A model generated the notes under the pieces. The model had not been told where the DNA came from. It worked only from the letters and a program-made list of their open reading frames with translations, and ran no database searches. From Metallyticus violacea (lineage: Eukaryota > Arthropoda > Insecta > Mantodea > Metallyticidae), in assembly GCA_030762175.1 (NCBI GenBank), contig CM060846.1, positions 239,372,012 through 239,436,011 of the forward strand: DNA of 64,000 bases, in the 5' to 3' direction. The position numbers and the translations under genes are program-made. Positions 25,139-35,765 of the stretch are shown piece after piece (position 1 is the first letter of the stretch; each line of letters opens with the position of its first letter).

Positions 25139-26795
25139 ATGTCACGTAAATGCGTAAATGTTGGTAACTTCTTCTATATTTGCGGCCAAGTAACATTTGC
25201 TTCTAGAAAGCGTTCAATTACGCCTTCTATATATATAAAAACAGATTTCTTACATTTTGGCTGTAAAATAGAGGACCAGGATAAAAATGGGCACTGCATT
25301 TATGCTGCACTACGTTTTAGTCCAAACTGAATGCATGCAAGAATAGAAAAGGACGTGATATGGCATTTGAAGTCCCGATGATTTGGAAGGAGCCCACATA
25401 CCATACTACTGACTTATTTCTGTATGGTTGCCCCTATAAACAAAGGAATCTCAATGACGACAATATGAACAGTTGCATATTAAGGTAATATATCCTCTGC
25501 AATTCGGCTTATACCTCATGACAACGAACTTCCTGTTCCTGAACCCACCAAAAATGCTTCTATGAGCTATGATGAAGATAGCAGTGCTTCCGGAAATAAA
25601 TGAAGATGAACTACCATCAACTTCAAGAAATGCAGACTTCTTTCCAAGCACATCACCCTCGAATCACAAGATGACACATGGAGCTTAATGACCTCATCAG
25701 GGATCTAGAACTTCCTAAAAATAAGGCCGAACTTTTGGCATCACGGTTACAACAGTGGAAGTACCTACCCGACTCCGTGAAAGTGACAACATTTCGCACT
25801 AGAAATAAAGCATTTGAGCATTTTTTTTTTAAACTGAGGGGGACTTCACCTTCTGCAAAGACGTAATTGATCTGATGGAGGCATTGCATTTGAAGCACAG
25901 TTCTGATCAATGGCGACTGTTCATCGATGCTTCGAAGACAAGTCTTAAAGCAGTACTTTTACATAATGGAAATGAGTTTCCTTCCATTCCTGTGGCGTAT
26001 ACCACCAATACAAAAGAAACATATACAAATATGAGAAACATCCTGATCGGAGTAGACAAAACGGCATACCAGTAGGCAGTGAGATATTACCGTTTTATTA
26101 GGGATGCAATCCGGCTACCCAAGTACAGTTGTTTCCTTTGCGAGTGCGAAAGTCGTGTTAGAGACAAACACTATTCTCAGAAAAGTTGTAACTCCTGGAA
26201 TGAAAGATGTATTGTATGAACCACTGATAGAGCGAATTAAAGTTTTGCTCCCAGCACTACACATAAAACTGGGGATTTTGAAAAAAATTGTAAAAGCGTT
26301 AGATACAAATGGCTCTGCATTCACTTACTTATGTCAAAAGTTCCCCAGGCCCAGTTTTGTAAAAGTGAAAGCAGGTGTGTTTATAGGTCCACAGATAGAG
26401 AACTTTTTAGGACAATAAGTTTGAATTAGTGCTAAATGATACGGAGAAAAGAGCATGGCAATCATTTAAGGATGTTTCAAATAGTTTTCTGGGAAACTTG
26501 CAAACTGAAAATTTCAAAGAATTGTGGATGTGAGGTGCTCGTATGAACAGCTGAGTGTAATATGTCACTAAAATGCACTTTTTTAAATCACACCTATATT
26601 TCTTTCCGCCAAATTGTGGTGATGTTAGCGATGAACATGGTGAGCCGGTTCCACCAGGATATTTCAGTGACGGAGCAAAGATGTAAAGGGAAATAGTGCT
26701 GCCATGCTAAGTGATTATTGCTAGATGGTGAAAAGGGACGCTCCTGCAACACAGTACCAGACACTGGCATAAAAAAGACGTTTTAAAGATGATTC
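25139..26795 (+). pseudogene. Dead copy of an arthropod multicopy gene family, function unknown
   Basis: From ATG at 25139 the pieces follow, in order, a protein I recall as repeated many times in arthropod genomes. First is an N-terminal MSRKCVN with FFYICGQV (metal-binding-like), then KRSITPS and HFGCKIEDQDK, then IRLIPHDNELPVPEP near 25500. ELNDLIRDLELPKNKAELLA follows at 25681, then WRLFIDASKTSLKAVLLHNG at about 25912, then LHIKLGILKKIVKALD at 26250, then FHQDISVTEQRCKG at about 26655. Many frameshifts and stops separate them; introns are not evident. The (F/L)ID(A/S)SKxSLKAVLLHNGN segment has an RNase H-like look, so a transposon-derived origin is plausible but unproven. No terminal repeats were identified. 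Confidence 0.7.
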
Positions 26796-27126
26796 TTTGT
26801 CATTTTTATAAGATACATATATTAAATATCATATCAAAAAACGAGAACTAATAAATAAATTTAAACATTATTCGTGTTCAGTGACCCTAAAAGCACACAG
26901 GAAAAACATTTTCTTCACCATAACATTCAACTTTTGAAAATTTATAGCATAGTGTTATTGGCGGTTATTCCAGTAGAACTTTGGAAGGCTCGTATCCCGG
27001 AAACTATCGAACAGGACATTTGTTTATATCAATTTTCTATAATATATTAAGCCGTATTATTGCCCATATCCTCCTCTAGTTCCTTCTCACATTAATCTGT
27101 ACATGCATTGTTTCACGGAACACATT
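26796..27126. other. Intergenic, no gene seen
   Basis: AT-rich sequence between the dead gene copy and the next SINE; nothing recognised. Confidence 0.4.
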
Positions 27127-27412
27127 CGGTGCTGGTGGTGTAGTGGTAACCATACTTGTCTCCTAAACGTAACATCGCGGGTTCAATCCCGTCCAGGATC
27201 GATGGATTTTTTGAGGCGTAAAAAGCCTAAGTATGACTTCTTTCGGAAGAGCAGTAAAGCCGTGAATCCCATGCCGTACGTACATTTACGGCATATAAAA
27301 GAACCTCAAGCCTGAAAGAAGAGGCCTCTGAGCAAATTTTAGCGGTCATTTCAGGCCCTGAATTGGATGGGACGCTGATGACCTGAGCGTCCGTTAATAA
27401 ACCAAATCAAAT
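27127..27412 (+). mobile_element. SINE family B, full length with small internal changes
   Basis: Head with box A GGTGTAGTGGTAACC and box B GGGTTCAATCCC. The body is CGATGGATTTTTTGAGGCG, AGTAAAGCCGTGAAT, a small duplication CGTACGTAC, AAGAGGCCTCTGAGC, and the end CGTCCGTTAATAAACC plus AAATCAAATC. The 'agatgttaaa' stretch before the end is deleted. Only a short GGTGCT match (27129-27134 region and after 27420) hints at a target duplication. Confidence 0.87.
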
Positions 27413-27589
27413 CATTTCTGCTTGGTGCTAGGTGAGTAGATCATGAGTTTACCCCGCGCGCAGGTCAGTTAGAGCAGCTGCAATGTCGGCCAAGGTCACG
27501 GCCGAGTATCGCAAGTGTCTTGGGTACGCTTCATTAGTGAGTAAACGGTTTTTGAAACTGCACATTTACCGTAGTGTGTTAAGAAAGTA

Positions 27590-27900
27590 ATGGCAATAAT
27601 AGGCTTAAATTATACCACAACGATTGTTTATTTACAATTCGTATGTGATACAGAATCGTCTTATGCTGTCAGATTATTCGAAGAAAAATTTCCTGATGGA
27701 GTTCCCAGTCGAGCTGCGATCCATAAATTAAACAAATTTCGGAAAACTGGAAGATTTCGAGATATGAAGCGAAGAAGACGAGTCGGGCAGTGCTCACAGA
27801 ACAATTTCTGATGACATCTGATATCGCTTAGAAAATTTCGGCGTCTTGCTCAGCAATCGTGAAATTCCCACGGCTCTATAAGAACAGTCACGAAATTATT
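27590..27900 (+). pseudogene. Tc1/mariner-like N-terminal HTH relic
   Basis: A product with AVRLFEEKFPDGVPSRAAIH then KLNKFRKTGRFRDMKRRRR matches the helix-turn-helix of insect Tc1/mariner-like transposases (SxxAARLFxxxFPxxxPSxxTIxxLxxxFRxTGS). After a frameshift a VLTEQF piece follows at about 27788, as in the family. The catalytic part is not recognisable downstream. No terminal repeats were found. Confidence 0.6.
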
Positions 27901-28965
27901 AAAGTTAAAATCATTTAAGTTTACTGTAGTGCAAGAACTTACCAACAATTCAACTAAAATCATCTTTTCATTAACACTATTAAGAGGTTTTTTAATGTCT
28001 TTATCCATTTTTTAAGAATAAAATGAGATTTTTAATTCAAAATATATTATTTTTTGTATTATTTATATTTATAATAAATATTGATTAAACCTCACTAGGT
28101 TCAAAATCTAATCGTACCTGTGAATTTATTATTAATAACTTGCAAAACGATTATTGATTTGTTTTCTGATGAGGCTTGGTTGCACTTAATGCGGTTACGT
28201 TAATACGCAAACTATCGATACCGGAGCTCCGAAAAGCATATCATGCTGCATGAGAAATCCCTTCATGACCAAAAAATAGGAGGTTCCACGCAGTCACCGG
28301 TAAAAGAATAATGAGTCAAACTTTGCATATCTGTTTACCTGCTAGCTGAATTACTGTGGTCATCTGCGAGGTTTATTTTTTAAAAATTAAAAATGAGCTC
28401 CAGTTACTAAATCGTTTCATAACGAATGACAGCACATTGTTTATTCACCATTCTGTGTACACTACTAAACCTTTGGGAATAGGAATTAGATGCATTAACT
28501 TATAGAATGGCAGGGGATTAACTCTGTAAAGTTAACAATTAAGAACAAATTCTATCCAATAAATAGAACAAATATTTTATATAACGGCTTAAAAATACTA
28601 TTTATATAAATAATAATGTCTATCTTATTTTTCGCCCGGTGTAGCGTATAAATTCGTAGAAAATCATAGCTTTTTGAATAAAGGGCAGAACAACGAAAAA
28701 GTTCATAAATTTAATCAGTATAAAAATTTCCTAAAGAAGAGTATATATTTTTTTTTCCTTACATCTTTGCATTAGAAATAACTCGTCCATTTTGTTAAGC
28801 CAGTATTGCCAAGTCTAAACTCAGAAACATTTTCACACAAATCTTAGAGGCGAATTTTAGTCAAAATGCTTAAATTTAGGAACAAAAGTATGAAAAATTA
28901 TTATTTTTAGACATAATCCTTGCAGAAAACCACAATAATTGAGCTAGCAGGTAAACAGATATGCA
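27901..28965. other. Intergenic, no gene seen
   Basis: Very AT-rich; no motif, exon or repeat recognised. Confidence 0.45.
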
Positions 28966-28967
28966 GA

Positions 28968-29165
28968 AGACCGTCTTCGTGGTCTAGTGGCAGCGTTTGC
29001 GACTACTATACATGTCCGGTTCGATTTCCAGTCAGGTCAAGTTGTCTGGATAAGGTTTCTTCGGAGTTTTTCCTTACACTGAGAAGGTGAATACAGGACA
29101 CTTTAAGGCGCCAAATCTCCAATCTCATTTGTGCTCACTCATTCATTCTTACCTTTCATATACAA
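28968..29165 (+). mobile_element. tRNA-headed SINE, family C (single copy)
   Basis: Box A-like TGGTCTAGTGGCAGCG and box B-like GGTTCGATTTCC are 34 bp apart, as in a tRNA. A non-tRNA body follows (AAGGTTTCTTCGGAGTTTTT; CCAAATCTCCAATCTC; a CATTCATTC end). The body differs from families A, B and D. Only one copy is in the window, so the repeat nature is inferred from the head plus tail layout. Confidence 0.55.
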
Positions 29166-29169
29166 TGTT

Positions 29170-31620
29170 CACTTGCACAATCTACAGATTTCGCGATAAG
29201 ACTAATGTAGTCAAAGCGACAATAGATATAAAATTATTTAAAAATAAAAAATATGCTGCAGTCGAATATTGTGTTAACTTTATTTAACTTTTATATTTTT
29301 TCTTTTAAAGTCCCATGCCAATTGCCATGGAACTTAAGGAAAATTGTTAAAATTAATTTAAAGATGAAAATGTGCGTGAACTTTGTCGACGCGAAAAGTT
29401 AATTCAGATCGGTTGTAAAATAAATTTTTGAAAAACAAAATGCCTCATCCAGGTAATTTATACCAATCAGGAAAGGCATATTTTTATGTTACTAAATTGA
29501 AAACCTACACTTCTTTTCTTTGTTGCATATTTGTTAATATTTTTCATCATTTTGTCTCGATAAAATGTTGCATAGAAAAAAAACTAGATGTAATAGGCCA
29601 ATAATTTCTTCCAGTTACGTAAAAGAAAGCGCACGACTACTTTTTAATGATAAAGTTTCTATTAATTTAAGTTTATTTTAGGGTGTCAGATTATCTCTTT
29701 AGTTCAAAAGTATGATGTCCTATCTGCACCACTACTGAAATTGAAGTGCCTTTTCCATCTCCGTATATTCTGTTTTGAAACTAAATAAGGATTACTAATT
29801 ACATGCTTTTTAAGCACATTCCTTAAATGCTTCCAGCTAATTTTAAAGCTGTGGTATCATAAACAACGCAAGTGATAATTGGTAAAAGAACTGAGCTACA
29901 CGTGTTTATCCAGTGAGTATACCCATATTGTTGTCATCCAAATGGAGCATATGGTCACTCGGCAATTACTTGACCGTAATTTGGTTTAAGTGGCTTACAT
30001 TGATTCAGCCTTGTTTGCGGGTTCAAATATCCTTAGTCCCCATGTACAGACCCCTTGAGCATATTCGTTGTGTCTGTTCAACGTCTTCTAAAGCTCCAAT
30101 GTCAGTAGTTACTAAGACTTGGATTAGAAGATAAAGAAATTGAAATACCTCTTAATAGTGTTAATAAAAAGAGGATTTTGGTTGAATTGTTGGCATTAGA
30201 AAAGAGAGATTTCTCTATAAATGTTATGTCACCTATACATTTTAAAAAACACACGCATTTATGTCCTAAAATGATGGAACATGGCTTTAAAAACTGGGAA
30301 TATTACTAAAATATTGCAAAATTCTATAAAATAAGTTTTTATTGAGAAATTTACGATGATTTTCTTCTTCGTTCCTTCCCTCTGCTGAACGGTTGATACG
30401 TCACAATATATTGTGACCGTATAAATATATAAAAATGAGGTAAATGGATATATTTCATCTAGTGCTGTGCATGTACTTTTAATGACGTATAAAACGTTTC
30501 GCCTCTAATCAATGGAATGTGTGATGTGAAAATTCAGTTCCACTGCTCGATGCAGATGAACTGCTGTGTGGTTTCTCGAACAACAATAGTTGTCTGCTGA
30601 GGTACTTAACCTGTTTCTACAGTCAGTTTGGCGGAATTGTCCCGTCGCACAGTAAGACGCTTCTCCGCCGACACTTTCACTTCACATAATTTATAAAAAT
30701 AACATTTCATGTCACTGCAAAAATGATTTTCTCCGAAATCTGACAAAACCATGGAATCTTACATTATTAGAGCACTTTAGGTATCGTAAAATGGTACCGA
30801 AGTCACACTACAAGAGACCAAAGCATAGTGAAGAAGGGGACGGAATATTTGTTGGAAATTCTTTACATTAATTCAGACAGTATTTATGAGTTGCCAGCCC
30901 CATATTTAATTACAGTAATTATAGCAAGTAATTTTATGTAACTTCCCTGTTATAGTCATCAGTGTAGTGCCATTTTCTTTCCTGTACAAGTGTTGAATTA
31001 TTGTGTGTAGCATGTTATTTTCTCGCAAGTGTGCAGAAAGCTACCCCAGCCATAAAATCTGACCTGGAAATGTCTGTTGTCTTTTGTAACAATATTTGTA
31101 AAAGAGGACCCAGGCAAACTGATATTTTCTGGAGAATTCTAAAACATGGTCCTCGAATAGATGTTTATTTTGTTTTACAGGTAGGGAGCTGTGTTTTTGT
31201 CAGGTTAGCTAAGGAGAAAGCAATAAACATACGGCGGTGAAAGACAGGGGAATAATCTCGAAGGACAATCCTAACGGTTTCATTTAATAGTAAGAAATGT
31301 GGTTTACATGTAAAAAGTCACGTAAGCCATCTGACAAATAATATAGCAGAGAAAAAAATGGAGGGTATAGCTTACCCAATAGAGATGCAAGTACGAGAGA
31401 AAATATTCTAGATTTTTCGAAAAGCATATTTGAAGGAATAAAGATAGCCTCGTGAGACCGGCAGATTGCCATGTTTATTTAGTCTTGCGATTTTGTGGCC
31501 CAGGGGCAGTCGATCCACACTCTCCGTTCAGTTCAGTTGGTTGGAAGAAAAGGCATTCTCTGTTAGATTCTAAGTCAGTGTGGAAGTGTAGGCACTAGCA
31601 GTACAATTATCTGTTTTAGT
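29170..31620. other. Intergenic, no gene seen
   Basis: About 2.4 kb without a recognised element. Open frames at 29913-30134 and 31001-31240 show no motif. Near 31500-31635 there is less AT-rich sequence ending in an AATAAA-containing stretch, directly before a non-LTR relic. Confidence 0.4.
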
Positions 31621-31629
31621 TTAGTTCAA

Positions 31630-31860
31630 TAAAAGAGAAACTATTGTGGCTACCTATAAAAGAACGCAGGACTTCCCTTACGCCCCTTTTCAAAATCCTC
31701 CGTACCTGCATCCCTCCATATATCGCCTCTCGCTTCGAAAACATTTCTATTCAACCTTGTTCAGCGTGTCAGTTGACAGAATCTGAAGCTTCCTTCGTTC
31801 AGAAGTCAGAAATTGTCAACAATAAAACAATATCAGACGTAGATTAAATTGTCTTCTCAA
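31630..31860 (+). pseudogene. Non-LTR retrotransposon ORF2 C-terminal relic
   Basis: The frame from 31644 gives LWLPIKERRTSLTPLFKILR then TCIPPYIASRFENIS. The LPIxxRRxxxxLxLLFKILR and PPYLASRF pattern is typical of the region downstream of the reverse transcriptase in CR1/Jockey-like LINEs. Only about 80 residues are present and the catalytic domains are absent. A pyrimidine-rich stretch follows at about 31880-31935. Confidence 0.6.
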
Positions 31861-31984
31861 CTCTAGGAATCTCAACAGTTTTTCTCTCGCTTCTTATTCT
31901 TCTTCTCCTGCTTCTTCCTCCCTCCTTGTATTCCAGAAAAATGATTTAGAAACAAATACAACTGCAACACTATCTTTATAACTT

Positions 31985-32097
31985 TCTCTGAAAGAGAGGC
32001 CTCTGAGCAAAATTTGTCGGACGTTTCACGCCCTGAATGGCGTGGGACGCTGATGAACTGAGATGTTAAAGAGCATCCATAAACAAATCAATCAAAT
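31985..32097 (+). mobile_element. SINE family B, 3' fragment
   Basis: Starts inside the body at GAAAGAGAGGCCTCTGAGCA and continues through TTTCACGCCCTGAATGG and GGGACGCTGATGAACTGAGA to the AATCAATCAAAT tail. The head and 5' body are missing, as in a 5'-truncated insertion. Confidence 0.85.
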
Positions 32098-32265
32098 TAT
32101 AACTAACTATATTAAAACATGGAAACCTGTGTATTAGTCGTTAGGTCGTATGTAGTGTTAAGTACTTTTTTCACGAAGTAGGACGAGCTTACCGGCAGTT
32201 ATGCTGAATGGACAGCACATGGTTCTCTGTTGCGAGGAGGCCTCCTACCGAACATTTCATAAATA

Positions 32266-33470
32266 CGAGGGTCACGCTGAAAGTTGTGAGAATGAAAGCA
32301 ACAAATTAAAATAAAATGCGTTCTGATTATTGCACCTTTTTAAAAGTATTTTCCATTACATTCTATACAACGCCTCATCCGTTCAAAACATTTTGTAAAT
32401 GCTAAACTCCATGCTTCTTTGGATAGGGTGCAATTTCATTAATTGTATGCAGCCATTGCGGTTGTATGTGATTCAAGGTGTTAATCACACATTTTTTCTT
32501 TAATTTTGAGGAACATACAAAAATTACATGGGGTCAGATCTGTACTGTAGGGAGGATGGGGTAACCATTTGATTCCTAACTCCTACAGAAATTGAGTTCT
32601 TAAAGTGCAGTGTAGGCAGGGGCGTTGTTGTGATGCAAGAGAATTCCACGCTGTGCCATTTGGCAGTGATAGCTTTTTGTACCTCAAGTGGAACTGTCAC
32701 AATGTGGCCACTAGCTGAGAAGAAAGAGCAAATCGTCTTATTGCCAACACTTCTGCTCGCCACGTTGTTGTTTCGACAGATCCTCTTCAGGGAAGAGCCA
32801 AACCGATGATTGTAGCTCAGTTTCTGGGTCGTACTGCCATATCAGCTTTCGTCACCTGTTGTGACGTTAAAAAAAATATTTTTCTATCTTCCTCCATAAA
32901 GTTTTTCCAACAATTTCTGGCATCAATCCACACGTGTTTTCTTCTGTTCCTCTGAGAGATGGTGGGGCATCCAACGACTGCAGAGCTTCCTGACATGAAG
33001 TTTTTCTTCAAGGATTGTTTTCACTGCTGCCAATCCAATATTACGGGTTTCTTGAATCTGACAATATGCACAGCGATGATCTTCTCGCAATTTAAACTCT
33101 GCTTTCATCACCTTTTTTCCGTGATTGGTTCTGCATGGTCTTTATTTTTGAGGGAGTCCCTCCCTCTCCCAAAATGATTAAATAGTGGATTATAAAGAGC
33201 AAAGATCCCCAAATGCAATGCACAATTTCAAGGCATTTTCTCTCCCCTAAACAGACTTTAAAATTGTAGTACATCATAGCGTGGAAAAGATCTCCGTCCA
33301 AATCCAGCATAGCGTCTGGCCCAGCAACACCCGCGTACACAAAAGCAGAAGTGCTGAAACCTTGCATCTTCCACAAGTTGCTATCTATATTTTAATCTAA
33401 AGCTAGGAAAACCTGCACTGATTTGTCACAAGTCCTTGTTGTCCATTCTCAGAACTCTGATTGACCCTCG
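32266..33470 (-). mobile_element. mariner-like DNA transposon, decayed
   Basis: Imperfect terminal inverted repeats beginning CGAGGGTCA face each other at 32266 and 33470, flanked by TA on both sides (32264-32265, 33471-33472), the mariner/Tc1 target. The length, about 1.2 kb, is typical. On the minus strand fragments of the transposase are readable. EKLHVRKLCSRW then MPHHLSEEQKKTRVD lies around 33020-32920. GNKTICSFFSASGHIVTVPL lies around 32750-32690. Frames change and stops intervene, so it is dead. The N-terminal region near 33111-33376 is not recognisable and may hold foreign sequence. Confidence 0.85.
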
Positions 33471-33821
33471 TATCGCAGCACAAACTGAAATTATTATAAG
33501 ACGATGTTTGTGAACAACTGGTGGTTTGTTATACAATATGATGAACTACAAAAAATTAATGAAAATTATTACCTCATAGTTTAAGTTAGCTCTTGGATAT
33601 CTATTACAACATAGTCGTAGTTGTGGTCCTCTTCTCTTCTAAAGTGCCGTTTTCATTTTCGACACTTATTACGAATGTACCCGTGGTTCTTCCATTAAAT
33701 TGTCCATTTCCCAATAAATATCGTGTCTTTTTGACGTATTCACATTATTTTAACTAGTATTCACCACAAATAATTTCAAAAATATTGTTTAAAAGGACGT
33801 AGTCTTTTAACTATGTAAATA
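33471..33821. other. Short AT-rich spacer between two DNA transposons
   Basis: About 350 bp without features between the mariner relic and the Tc1-like element. Confidence 0.5.
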
Positions 33822-34972
33822 CAGAGGGTGCCAAAAAATATGCACACACTTCAAGCAAAGAAAAAATGCGTTAACAAAACTGAATCCACACAAACAGAAA
33901 ATAATGAGCACTAATCATCTTAAACTTTTACAATTACAACAGTTACTCAAAATGCCCACCATCGGCGTCGATATACTTCTGAGTACGTTGAACTACTGAT
34001 TGGGCAACGTTTGCGAAAGTGTCCTCAGCGACTGCAGCACATGCCGCTTCAATTTCTTCCCGAAGTGCTGCCAGTGTAGCTGGTTTTCTGCGGTATACAA
34101 CATCCTTAAGAGTTCACCATAGGTAGAGACCGCCACGGGTGGCCGAGGTCGTTAAATCGCGGACTCGTGAGCGGGAGGTCTGGGGTTCGAATCCCGCCAG
34201 GACCGTCTTCCCTGACTGGGGTTTTTACCAGGTTTTCCTCAATCCTCATAAATGGCAAATGCCGGGGAGGGACCCTAAAACTTAGGCCTGGAACGTTTCC
34301 TTCCTTAAAAGTAATTCCTTTCCCAATATATAATTTCATTTCATGTATCATCAGTGTTTATCACCTGTGGTGCCTCTGTAGCAAAAACGGGCGTTAAACA
34401 CTATTCATTCATTCCCATAGGTAGAAGTCCAACACAGTTAGATCCGGAGAACGCGGACCTCTTCGTCCTGTGCAGTGCCTTGGAAGATTGTCATCAAGGT
34501 ACGCCAGTACATCTCGGTGGTAATGCGCTGATCTGCCACATCTGCCCTTGTGAACATCGCATGCGGTACCATAAATCTCAAATTTGCGTGCAATTGTTAC
34601 TCGCGTTGGCGGTTCTGTTCTGTACACACGTCTCTGTTGCCTTTGAACTTCAACAACATTCTCGGTTTTCCAATAGCACTTCAAAATTGTTTTCTGCTGT
34701 TCAAACGATAATCTTGGTTCCGTTTTGTTGTAGCAACCCTAGCATAACGTAATGTGAGTCACATCTGTTTATAGAACATCATACGATAACCTTGGCTTCA
34801 TTTGTTCATTGTTGATTTACCCGTCACATAGCAACACTATCATAACGTATGAGAGTCACATCTGTTTACAGAACATCATACTACACATTACTGTTGTTTT
34901 TCGGTGCAACTTTGAAATATGTTAAATGGATATCTACTGTGAAAGTGTGTATACATTTTTTGGTACCCTCAG
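33822..34972 (-). mobile_element. Tc1-like transposon, internally deleted, carrying a nested SINE
   Basis: Terminal inverted repeats CAGAGGGTGCCAAAAAATAT (33822 on) and CTGAGGGTACCAAAAAATGT (from 34972, minus) are each followed by more matching bases and flanked by TA. The minus-strand coding relic keeps an N-terminal part (KCYWKTENVVEVQRQQRR, then PPTRVTIARKF). It jumps directly to the C-terminal GPRSPDLTVLDFYLW, so about 200 central residues with the first catalytic acids are deleted. After the SINE the frame resumes LKDVVYRRKPATLAALREEI and runs to a natural stop near 33950. A ~98-bp-offset duplication (GAGTCACATCTGTTTA at 34755 and 34853) lies in the 5' region. It could only move with a transposase in trans. 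Confidence 0.87.
34128..34414 (+). mobile_element. SINE family A nested in the Tc1-like element, 11-bp target-site duplication
   Basis: Head with box A GTGGCCGAGGTCGTTAAATC and a perfect box B GGTTCGAATCCC; the tail is GGGCGTTAAACACTATTCAT. CCATAGGTAGA occurs at 34117-34127 and 34415-34425. The insertion splits the transposase relic between its DFYLW and LKDVV segments, and the flanking reading frame is otherwise continuous, so the SINE came later. Confidence 0.93.
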
Positions 34973-34974
34973 TA

Positions 34975-35321
34975 TTCACATTATGCGAATGACTTGATAC
35001 TAATGTATTTATTGCCTATTTCTGAAACTGAAGGTTTCGTTGTGTAATTATTTCATACAGTCGCGTATTATCTCATTCACGTCCCTTAACACAAAATTTC
35101 ATCAGTTTAGCCTTACGCGTATTTGATGTAACTGCTTTCTGAATTTTGTGGAAGTAATAACTCACATTACCCATTAAGACGCAATTCTTCTGGATATTGG
35201 GAATGAGCTGCTTTCGAAATCACGCCGTGAACCTCTTTGTTGTTCATTTACGCGTGGTAGACATTTGTTGATTTTGGTTGAAAGGATTTGGGCTTAAATT
35301 CTTTACCATAGTAGTATAATT
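34975..35321. other. Intergenic, no gene seen
   Basis: Nothing recognised in this ~350 bp. Confidence 0.4.
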
Positions 35322-35404
35322 TGGTTTATTTACGGGCACTCTTTAACATCTCAAATCTTCAACGTGGATCGAGCATGATTACCACTAGACCACCAGAACC
35401 GACA
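35322..35404 (-). mobile_element. SINE family B with large internal deletion
   Basis: Read on the minus strand, a head with GGTCTAGTGGTAATCATGCT is joined after a few bases to the last part of the family (TTTGAGATGTTAAAGAGTGC, CCGTAAATAAACC). About 200 bp of body, including box B, is missing. Confidence 0.75.
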
Positions 35405-35634
35405 TCCTTTTCTCGCACCATCCAATAATCCTGGAAATCGGTAATTTTAAGAATTTTAATCGGTAATTCCGCTTCTCATTATTACAATGATGATAGAGCG
35501 TTCAAATTTTCAGAATCATGAATTGAAAAATGTGTCAATAATAGTTGTCATTTGGCTACGTGAAACGCGGTTCAGAAATACTTAAAATGATATTTTAAAA
35601 TTAAGAAATCAGAATTTTCAGTCCGAAATTTTAG

Positions 35635-35765
35635 CATTCCTCTCCGGTATTTTCCATTGGTGAACATTGAAGAAAACCTCGTAAAACTTCGAAGAAGGAA
35701 GACGTTCCTAGGGTAGTCGAAACGTAAGACTTACCGTTTATGAGTTCGTACTTTCAATTCGTGTC
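35635..35765 (-). mobile_element. SINE family A, degenerate fragment
   Basis: Diverged but colinear family A blocks on the minus strand: a head trace with CATAAACGGTAAGTC, then GGAACGTCTTCCTTC, GAGGTTTTCTTCAATGTTC and AAAATACCGGAGAGGAAT. Both ends are lost. Confidence 0.5.

Noticed and set aside
31500..31640. Possible LTR end (AATAAA and less AT-rich sequence)
   Set aside because: No matching second LTR, primer-binding site or polypurine tract was found nearby, and a non-LTR relic follows directly.
34354..34752. 132-residue plus-strand open frame, the second longest in its region
   Set aside because: It is antisense to the Tc1-like transposase relic and crosses the SINE boundary.
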